Source: Prevotella sp. (GTDB lineage: Bacteria; Bacteroidota; Bacteroidia; Bacteroidales; Bacteroidaceae). From it: 36,956 nt of DNA. Shown here piece by piece: positions 31,917 to 36,956 of the stretch (positions are counted from its first letter, which is position 1; every line of letters begins with the position of its first letter). A program made the translations under genes and the position numbers. Under the pieces are notes generated by a model. It was given only the letters and a program-made list of their open reading frames with translations. It did no database searches and had not been told where the DNA came from. Where the stretch lies: positions 1-36,956 of the forward strand of contig JAFPWS010000001.1 of the NCBI GenBank assembly GCA_017412705.1, given 5' to 3'.

Positions 31917-33347
31917 ATGAAAGCAATTAAATATTTAGTAATGGGAGTGCTGACCTTAGGTTTCAGCGCTTCAGTGATGGCACAGGACGGCACAAAGGCC
32001 GACATCGATGCCGTAAAGAGAATCATTAGTAGCAAACCCGCCGATCTGGACAAGCAGATGAAGCCCTTCTACAAGGAGAACAAGAAGAATGCCGAGAACC
32101 TGGTAGCCTTCGCACGTGCCTTCTTCGAGGTTAAGGACACTGCCAATGCCAAGAAGTATGCCCAGTATGCCCTGACGGCCAGCAAGAACAAGTGCGCCCC
32201 TGCCTATATCCTGCTGGGCGACATCGAGGCCCTCTTCGACAATGGTGGTGCAGCAGCAGCACAGTACGACCAGGCTGTCTATGCAGACCCCAAGAACTAC
32301 GAGGCTTACTACAAGTACGCCCTGGTTTATCGTAAGATTGACCCACGCGGTGCTGCCCGCAAGCTTGACGAGCTCAAGGCCAACCGTCCTGACGTCAGCG
32401 TAGAGGCTATCAAGGGCCACATCTTCATGATTGCCGGCGACCGCAAGGCTGCTTACGAGGAGTTCAAGAAGGTACCCGTCAGTCAGCTTGACAAGGGCTA
32501 TCTCAACGAGTTTGCACGTGCCAGCTACTTCGGTGGACACTTCGAGGATGCCCTCGCAGCTTGTGAGGAAGGTCTGAAGGCTCGTCCCAACAACCCCACC
32601 TTCACACGTCTGGCTATGTTCAGCAACTATGAGCTGAAGAACTACGACGGTGCCAAGAAGTATCTTGACAAGTATTTCAACGAGATTGACAAGGACAGCG
32701 TGACCTATTCAGAGTACGACCACTACTATGCAGCCCTCATCCACGAGGCTCTCGAGGACAAGGCCAATGCCAAGGCCTCTTACCATAAGGCACTCGAGCT
32801 GGTCAGCGACTCTTCCATGATCAAGCGCTGGGACATTCTGAAGACCCTGTCCACCTCTCACAAGAAGGACGGCGACCTGGAGAATGCCATCAAGTACTAT
32901 CAGGAGTTCCTGGCTTGCAAGCCTGAGGTGAAGGTCGACGACTACGAGACCCTGGCCGACATCTATACCTCTTTTGCAAACGAGGCCGACGATGCTACCA
33001 AGAAGAGCCTCTACAACAAGGCTGCCGACGTGTACAAAACCATCGCCGACAAGTACCCCGTACAGAAGGCCTATGCTGCCTACAAGCGCGCCGAGATTAT
33101 CAACAAGACTGACAAGGACATGGCTGGCCGTCTGGCTAAGGCCGACTATCAGCAGGTTGTTGACCTGCTGGGCGACAAGGCAGACCGCTCAAAGAGCGAG
33201 AACACCATGCTGAAGTACAGCCTGCACTACCTCATGTTCGGTGCATACCTCGACAAGGACATCCCCGGAGCCAAAGCATTTGCTGAGAAGATTCTGACCA
33301 TCGACCCGGAATACAAGCCCGCACTCGAAATCCAGAACCTCAAGTAG
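31917..33347 (+). CDS. Periplasmic tetratricopeptide-repeat protein
   Basis: The 476-residue precursor has a signal peptide (MKAIKYLVMGVLTLGFSASVMAQDG). TPR-like helical pairs fill most of the chain, for example FFEVKDTANAKKYAQYALTA, LLGDIEALFDNGGAAAAQYD and LENAIKYYQEFLACKP. Five or more repeats are visible. TPR proteins are scaffolds, and no enzyme motif is seen. The ATG at 31917 was chosen because the 16 residues of the longer frame precede a complete signal peptide. It is the last gene of the exbB operon, 81 nt after the PstS-like gene, and ends at a strong terminator. A role as adaptor for TonB-linked machinery is inference. Confidence 0.88.
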   Translation: MKAIKYLVMGVLTLGFSASVMAQDGTKADIDAVKRIISSKPADLDKQMKPFYKENKKNAENLVAFARAFFEVKDTANAKKYAQYALTASKNKCAPAYILLGDIEALFDNGGAAAAQYDQAVYADPKNYEAYYKYALVYRKIDPRGAARKLDELKANRPDVSVEAIKGHIFMIAGDRKAAYEEFKKVPVSQLDKGYLNEFARASYFGGHFEDALAACEEGLKARPNNPTFTRLAMFSNYELKNYDGAKKYLDKYFNEIDKDSVTYSEYDHYYAALIHEALEDKANAKASYHKALELVSDSSMIKRWDILKTLSTSHKKDGDLENAIKYYQEFLACKPEVKVDDYETLADIYTSFANEADDATKKSLYNKAADVYKTIADKYPVQKAYAAYKRAEIINKTDKDMAGRLAKADYQQVVDLLGDKADRSKSENTMLKYSLHYLMFGAYLDKDIPGAKAFAEKILTIDPEYKPALEIQNLK

Positions 33348-33385
33348 GCAGTACCCTTGGTACGTCTACTAAATATACTCAAGAA

Positions 33386-33420
33386 AGCCCTTTAGTTCTT
33401 TAGCTAAAGGGTTTTTCTTT
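33386..33420 (+). terminator. Rho-independent terminator of the exbB-tonB operon
   Basis: CCCTTTAG / CTAAAGGG with an 8-nt loop is followed by TTTTTCTTTTCT on the plus strand. It marks the end of the conserved core on this side. Confidence 0.85.
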
Positions 33421-33462
33421 TCTGCCCAAACCAGTCATTTTCGCTCCAAGTATTCCCCACAC

Positions 33463-33645
33463 TTGACAAATTTGACCCGATGAAGGCATTCTTGAGCCGG
33501 GCAGTGTCCTGTCGCGAACCGTCTGCAGACGGTCACCGCCCCGTCCTCTGACGGTCACCGCCCCGTCCAAACCTCCCTTCCACCCCGCCCAAAAGGACTT
33601 TTTCATGGAAATCCTTTGCAGTTTCGGAAATAATTCTTATCTTAG
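33463..33645 (+). repeat. Repeat R, right copy (palindromic, promoter-bearing)
   Basis: This is the inverted counterpart of the repeat at 2057-2243. GGGCAGTG (33499-33506) pairs with CACCGCCC (33534-33541), one pair being G-T. Inside is the 16-bp palindrome ACCGTCTGCAGACGGT (33518-33533). A 19-bp unit, GACGGTCACCGCCCCGTCC, occurs twice (33528-33546 and 33550-33568), so one arm is duplicated relative to the left copy. The edge carries a promoter pointing at the nucleotidyltransferase gene. Confidence 0.8.
33615..33645 (+). promoter_or_regulatory. Promoter at the edge of repeat R, driving the nucleotidyltransferase gene
   Basis: A -33 TTTG (33615-33618) and a -7 TATCTTAG (33638-33645) are separated by 19 bp. 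The -7 box differs from the left copy (TATCTTTG) at one consensus position, so this copy is probably weaker. Confidence 0.55.
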
Positions 33646-33666
33646 CCGAACATTAGGTTATTTGCT

Positions 33667-33993
33667 ATGGAGCGCGACATGATGATAAACCATATCAAGC
33701 AGACCGCTGCCCGTTTATTGCCTAAAGGCAGTACACTTTACCTTTATGGTTCACGCGCTCGTGGTGACTATCATAGCGACTCGGACTGGGACTTGCTCTT
33801 GCTTCTGGATAAGCCCAAGCTGACTTTCAAGGACTACGACTACGGCTATCCGTTCAGTGAACTGGGGTGGGAGAGCAATGAAGAGATCAATACGCAAGTC
33901 TATTCCAAAAAGGAATGGGCTGATTACCATTTTACTCCGTTCTACAAGAATGTTGAACACGATAAAGAGAGAGCCTCCACCTGCTTGGCATAG
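33667..33993 (+). CDS. MNT-type minimal nucleotidyltransferase, 3' end altered
   Basis: The 108-residue protein has the nucleotidyltransferase signature GSRARGDYHSDSDWDLLLLL (Gly28-Ser29, Asp40 and Asp42 as metal ligands). MNT proteins usually pair with a HEPN-domain protein as a toxin-antitoxin module, where MNT adenylylates the HEPN toxin. No HEPN gene follows. The frame runs into foreign DNA after NVEHDK, where a phosphatase pseudogene begins in antisense, so the last ~8 residues (RASTCLA) are probably not native. The fold itself looks complete. Its promoter lies in repeat R about 20 nt upstream. Confidence 0.75.
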   Translation: MERDMMINHIKQTAARLLPKGSTLYLYGSRARGDYHSDSDWDLLLLLDKPKLTFKDYDYGYPFSELGWESNEEINTQVYSKKEWADYHFTPFYKNVEHDKERASTCLA

Positions 33994-34489
33994 CTCTGGT
34001 TAGACATGTCGAAGTCCTCGACGATGACCTGCCTGCTGGCACCGAAGGCAGCCAGGAGCAGTGCCGAACCCCATCCGCAGCGGTCCTTACCCTCAGAGCA
34101 GTGCCACAGCACGCCGCCTTATGCGGCCAGCACGCCATGCAGGAACTCGCCGTAGTTGGCCTGCGACTGCGGGTCGGTCACGATGGCCGGATAGAGCTGC
34201 TTGACCATTTCCTGCGCCCGGGAGTCGAAGGCATACTTCATGAGCACGTCCACAACGCCGGCTGTGGACAGCTGTCCTGAGCCCGCACCGAATTCAGCCT
34301 GGGCTTCTATGAACTTCTGGGGCATCGTGGAGACCTGGGTGTAGGCCACGCCGCTGATGACGCGGTCGGGGGCTTCGCTCATTTCCAGGTTGAAGTGGAA
34401 GTCGAAGACGTCGCTGAGGTGATACTGGTCCTGGCGCACGGCCACGTCGGCATCGGTGGCTTTCGCCAGCTTGCCGCTCCGCACGAGGC
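33972..34489 (-). pseudogene. Tyrosine-phosphatase-family pseudogene fragment
   Basis: On the minus strand the frame starts abruptly at GLVRSGKLAKATDADVAV, runs through YHLSDVFDFHFNLEMS and PAIVTDPQSQANYGEFLHGV, and then meets an in-frame TAA (34119-34121). After the stop the same frame continues with GGVLWHCSEGKDRCGWGSAL, which contains the CX5R phosphatase loop, then LLAAFGASRQVIVEDFDMSN. It ends at the junction with the nucleotidyltransferase gene. The N-terminus with signal peptide and the C-terminal helices are missing. The stop fits a single C-to-T change of a Gln codon just before the active-site loop. It is inactive on three counts. Confidence 0.8.
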
Positions 34490-34528
34490 CTCAACATCAT
34501 CGGAGGTCGCAAGGTCGTTGTGCACTAA
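34487..34528 (+). pseudogene. 3' tail of a lost secreted-protein gene
   Basis: The plus strand encodes GLNIIGGRKVVVH followed by TAA. GLNI(I/V)-GG-(R/K)-KV tails ending in basic residues are, as I know them, common at the C-terminus of Prevotella secreted and BspA-like proteins. Nothing upstream in this frame belongs to such a gene, because the phosphatase fragment abuts it. It is only 13 codons, so the call is tentative. Confidence 0.4.
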
Positions 34529-34550
34529 ACGTTCTCACTTCTATACTATC

Positions 34551-34587
34551 AATAGTGCCAAGTTTCACTTCGAGACTTGGCACTATT
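34551..34587. repeat. Perfect 13-bp inverted repeat
   Basis: AATAGTGCCAAGT pairs with ACTTGGCACTATT over an 11-nt loop. There is no T run on either strand, so a classical terminator is not supported. It lies in the debris region just upstream of the RelB/RelE promoter. Confidence 0.6.
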
Positions 34588-34654
34588 ATGACAACCGAAC
34601 TGCCTTTAACGAATTCCTTTTCGCCCAATAATATCATATTTTCTTCTCTTTTCA

Positions 34655-34684
34655 TTGCGATTTAGAAGAAAATGTGTATATTTG
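34655..34684 (+). promoter_or_regulatory. Promoter of the RelB/RelE-type pair
   Basis: TATATTTG (34677-34684) is a good -7 box and a TTG at 34655 lies 19 bp upstream. The antitoxin start codon is 43 nt downstream. Confidence 0.6.
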
Positions 34685-34727
34685 CAGCGAGTTTATCAAT
34701 AAAGAAATTATTAAAAGTAATATAAAA

Positions 34728-34976
34728 ATGGCAAGACAGAATACAATCACCTCCCCAACAGCAACTGCAGAGATTTCACCAGTCGATGCACTTTGGGTGC
34801 TTATTCAGAGCCAGACAAAGGCTGTGCGTAAAGCTTTGACCAAACGCCTGATAGAAGATGAACAGAGTGCAAAGGCCAAGCAGGAGGCGATGGTGAAGGA
34901 TACATTAACTAAAGCCTTTGAACAACTTCATGCCGGAGAAGTATATGATGACGCACGCTCTTTGTTTGATGATTAA
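34728..34976 (+). CDS. Probable antitoxin of a RelE/ParE-type system
   Basis: The 82-residue protein has a disordered N-terminus (ARQNTITSPTATAEISPVDA), then a long helical segment (ALWVLIQSQTKAVRKALTKR) and an acidic end (YDDARSLFDD). It has no recognised DNA-binding domain, and I cannot name its family. The antitoxin call rests on its small size and on the RelE-like toxin gene that starts 11 nt downstream. The ATG at 34728 is preferred over an in-frame start at 34674, which lies upstream of the promoter's -7 box. Confidence 0.7.
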   Translation: MARQNTITSPTATAEISPVDALWVLIQSQTKAVRKALTKRLIEDEQSAKAKQEAMVKDTLTKAFEQLHAGEVYDDARSLFDD

Positions 34977-34987
34977 GTCAAAGAAAC

Positions 34988-35329
34988 ATGAAAGTAAAGT
35001 TCAAATACCTCCCAGAGTTTCAGCGTCTTGCTAAAGACTTGAAGAAGAAATACAAGTCTTTCAAGGAAGACTATAATACATTCCTTGATGAACTTGAACG
35101 TTCCCCCTTCAGCGGAGAACCTCTTGGACACCATACCTATAAAAACCGAATGGCTATCACATCCAAGGGAAAAGGGAAGAGTGGTGGGGCGCGTGTCATT
35201 ACCTACAATGTCAAGCAGATTGCAGACGATGAAGTCGTGATAACGCTAATGACCATCTATGACAAAAGTGAAATCAGCAACGTCTCGGATGCATACATTT
35301 GCAGCCTGATTAGAATGATAGAGAAATAA
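34988..35329 (+). CDS. RelE/ParE-type toxin
   Basis: The 113-residue basic protein fits the RelE/ParE superfamily: KYLPEFQRLAKDLKKKYKSF at the start, then the loop SPFSGEPLGHHTYKNRMAI, the strand GKGKSGGARVITYNV with a conserved Arg, and VVITLMTIYDKSE. RelE toxins cut mRNA at the ribosomal A site, and ParE toxins poison gyrase; which applies cannot be told here. Together with the upstream antitoxin it makes a complete type II module. Structured repeat S begins 36 nt downstream. Confidence 0.85.
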   Translation: MKVKFKYLPEFQRLAKDLKKKYKSFKEDYNTFLDELERSPFSGEPLGHHTYKNRMAITSKGKGKSGGARVITYNVKQIADDEVVITLMTIYDKSEISNVSDAYICSLIRMIEK

Positions 35330-35364
35330 ACAATAGTAGTAACAAACTAAAACCGCATGGCGTA

Positions 35365-35673
35365 TGACATAGCAAAGACAAAAGACATATAGGAAATGCC
35401 GGAGCAGCGAGAGCAGAACCAAGCTTGCTTGAGTTATGCCGAGTCGCGACGGTGTTCTCCTTAAGGAAAATTGAAGCGTCCGCTTGAATCTTGTTCTTCG
35501 AAATTTCGCCAAAATTTGAACAATCCAAGAGTAAAAGCAAGGATGCTCACGCCGATGGCGTGGGCTTTTACTCGTTAAGGATTGTAAGGTGTTTGGCGAT
35601 ACCTCGAAGAACGTAGACGAAGTAATCAGTCCACGTTTCTTTTTCTGTCTTCTCACAAGCATTTGGACTGAAG
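35365..35673 (+). repeat. Structured repeat S, right copy, upstream of a BspA-type gene
   Basis: This ~310-bp element is the inverted counterpart of 1151-1462. In gene sense the first ~100 nt are nearly identical to the left copy. The hairpin follows: GTTCTTCGA/TCGAAGAAC (35493-35501/35604-35612), CGCCAAA/TTTGGCG (35507-35513/35592-35598), ACAATCC/GGATTGT (35520-35526/35579-35585), GAGTAAAAGC/GCTTTTACTC (35529-35538/35564-35573) and CACGCC/GGCGTG (35548-35553/35557-35562). A 9-nt bulge, AAGGATGCT, is conserved before the tip. CAGTCCA/TGGACTG (35627-35633/35664-35670) closes a 30-nt loop. It ends 44 nt before the BspA-type start. A candidate promoter box, TACATTTG, lies at 35294-35301 inside the toxin gene. 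Confidence 0.75.
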
Positions 35674-35717
35674 AGACTATTCACATTCAATCAAACAATT
35701 CAAATAACAAGATAATT

Positions 35718-36956
35718 ATGATGAGACGATTTTACGCATTGCTTCCACTGCTTGCAATTCTTCTGATACCAACAGGAGCATGGGCAGACGTATGGCAAGA
35801 CCCAGAGACAAAAGTTAATTATGAGTATACACCTGGACAGAGTGAGGCCGGTGTGAAAAAGGGGACAGGTTGGGATAGTAATGATCAAGCCGGATGCCCA
35901 GAGGCATCAGGTGACATCGCTATATTATCCTCTTTTACTATAGGCGGAGAAACCTATACTGTTACCGAGATTAGAAATTACGCCTTTGCACATTGTAACA
36001 ATTTGACTTCCGTTAAAATCCCCAATACTATCAACTTTATCGGAATAGGTGCTTTTGCAGAATGCTGGTCTCTGCATTCAATAAACATTCCAGAATCTGT
36101 TAAATATTTATGTCCCTGTGCTTTCATGAGGTGTGCTCTCACATCAATAGACATTCCTGGCAGCGTAGAAAGTATTGGTTACCAAGCATTTCTTCAGTGC
36201 TCAAGACTTGAAACCGTTACCATTGGTGAAGGTGTCACTACTATTCGTGGAACTAATGTGTCAGATCATTTAGATGGTGGCGCATTCTCGTGGTGTTTCA
36301 ATTTGAAAAAGGTAACATTGCCCGAATCTCTAAAAGAAATTGGCACGGAGACTTTTGGAGGGTGCAATAAATTGTCTGCAATAGAGCTTCCCAAGAATCT
36401 GGAGAAGATTGGGAAGAAGGCATTTTATGGCACAGGGAATGAATGTGAAAGGTTTGATGTGTACTCCCATATCGAAGAGCCGTTTGCCCTTAATGAGGTG
36501 TTTGATGGAAATGGAAAGAATCCAGATGAAAACACCCTCTACGTCCCAGCTGGCACAAAAGCAAAGTACGAGGCCACCGATGGTTGGAAGGAGTTCAAGA
36601 ACATTGTGGAGATGGCTATGCTTGATCTGATAACTGGAGAAACGACAGTTAATACGGAAGGTCTCGGTAACGAGAACTTATCTGACAATGTAGTGAACTA
36701 CATTTACTACAATGTTGGCTCAGAGGGCTATGATGCAAGCGACAAGAGCGTGGTCATCAGCCAGACAACCAACATGGGGCAGATTACGGACGCCACACCA
36801 GGGTCAAGTGAGGTGAAGAACAACTTCAACGGTCTGATTCTGAAGGTGGCTGCTGGCAAGGGTACCATAACCGTGAATGTGAAGACCACGGGTAATGCGC
36901 AGTTAGTAGTTCAGGTTGGTAACGGCACACCTATGATTGCCTCAAAGACTGAGCAG
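35718..36956 (+). CDS. BspA-type leucine-rich-repeat secreted protein (5' part, runs off the window)
   Basis: The open frame encodes at least 413 residues. A signal peptide ends at PTGAWA. About six BspA/LRR_5-type repeats follow (~residues 75-240), for example NYAFAHCNNLTSVKIPNTIN, AFAECWSLHSINIPESVKYL and TFGGCNKLSAIELPKNLEKI. The repeat block closes with the typical LYVPAGTKAKYEATDGWKEF cap, then starts a second region (VNYIYYNVGSEGYDASDKSV onward) of beta-rich type. BspA proteins are surface or secreted adhesins. The C-terminus and any sorting tail lie outside the window. Start at 35718 or 35721 (two adjacent ATGs). It lies directly behind repeat S. Confidence 0.88.
   Translation, partial: MMRRFYALLPLLAILLIPTGAWADVWQDPETKVNYEYTPGQSEAGVKKGTGWDSNDQAGCPEASGDIAILSSFTIGGETYTVTEIRNYAFAHCNNLTSVKIPNTINFIGIGAFAECWSLHSINIPESVKYLCPCAFMRCALTSIDIPGSVESIGYQAFLQCSRLETVTIGEGVTTIRGTNVSDHLDGGAFSWCFNLKKVTLPESLKEIGTETFGGCNKLSAIELPKNLEKIGKKAFYGTGNECERFDVYSHIEEPFALNEVFDGNGKNPDENTLYVPAGTKAKYEATDGWKEFKNIVEMAMLDLITGETTVNTEGLGNENLSDNVVNYIYYNVGSEGYDASDKSVVISQTTNMGQITDATPGSSEVKNNFNGLILKVAAGKGTITVNVKTTGNAQLVVQVGNGTPMIASKTEQ

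Noticed and set aside
34119-34484. 121-codon minus-strand frame as an intact small gene
   Set aside because: It is the middle of a tyrosine-phosphatase-like gene. The same frame continues after the stop with the catalytic loop, so it is a pseudogene piece.
35246-35662. 138-codon minus-strand frame across repeat S (and the similar 85-codon frame at 1029-1286)
   Set aside because: These frames cross the toxin or BspA genes and the S element. Their similarity to each other follows from the DNA repeat, and the base-pair-preserving differences fit structure, not protein.
35365-35673. Element S as a retron ncRNA or group II intron fragment
   Set aside because: No reverse transcriptase lies nearby, no intron domain V-like hairpin was recognised, and both copies sit directly before secreted-protein genes.

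Overview
The window is a piece of a Bacteroidales chromosome, most likely Prevotellaceae (Prevotella, Segatella or Xylanibacter-like). The evidence is the repeated Bacteroidetes-type -7 promoter box TAnnTTTG, the lineage-typical genes (DUF4290, GldH, Bacteroidetes-type TonB with paired ExbD, START-like protein, 640-residue LptF/LptG permease) and secreted BspA-type leucine-rich-repeat proteins. No species can be named from the sequence alone.

Layout. A conserved core of about 31 kb (2.77-33.35 kb) is flanked on both sides by accessory DNA. The core begins with a plus-strand block tsaB - DUF4290 - murA - rimM - dxr - rseP (tRNA modification, peptidoglycan precursor, ribosome maturation, isoprenoids, site-2 protease). 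A minus-strand pair follows: a XylE-type sugar symporter and a single-domain response regulator. Next is a plus block metF - holB - ricT - gldH, facing a minus-strand cell-shape operon purH(N-terminal domain only) - mreB - mreC - mreD - mrdA - rodA. Plus-strand genes continue with a FadL-like outer-membrane protein, a minus-strand tRNA-Met, a START-like protein with an LptF/G permease, ribBA, an aspartate aminotransferase, and the energy-transduction operon exbB - exbD - exbD - tonB - PstS-like lipoprotein - TPR protein.

Flanks. Reading outward from the core, both sides show the same series: a palindromic repeat R that carries an outward promoter; toxin-antitoxin-like genes (DUF4160/DUF2442 on the left; a nucleotidyltransferase and a RelB/RelE pair on the right); a ~310-nt repeat S that folds into a long hairpin; and a BspA-type secreted protein (truncated on the left, running off the window on the right). 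The two R copies and the two S copies are inverted relative to each other. The S copies differ from each other at stem positions, but pairing is kept in each copy. That is the best evidence here for an undescribed structured RNA or DNA element, placed directly upstream of surface-protein genes. The left flank also holds a 353-bp element that is one large inverted repeat, and a helix-turn-helix gene that seems interrupted by a GGGTCA-repeat end of IS type. The right flank holds a mosaic of gene debris: a tyrosine-phosphatase pseudogene and the 3' tail of another gene.

All calls come from reading the sequence and translations by eye. No database search or folding program was run.
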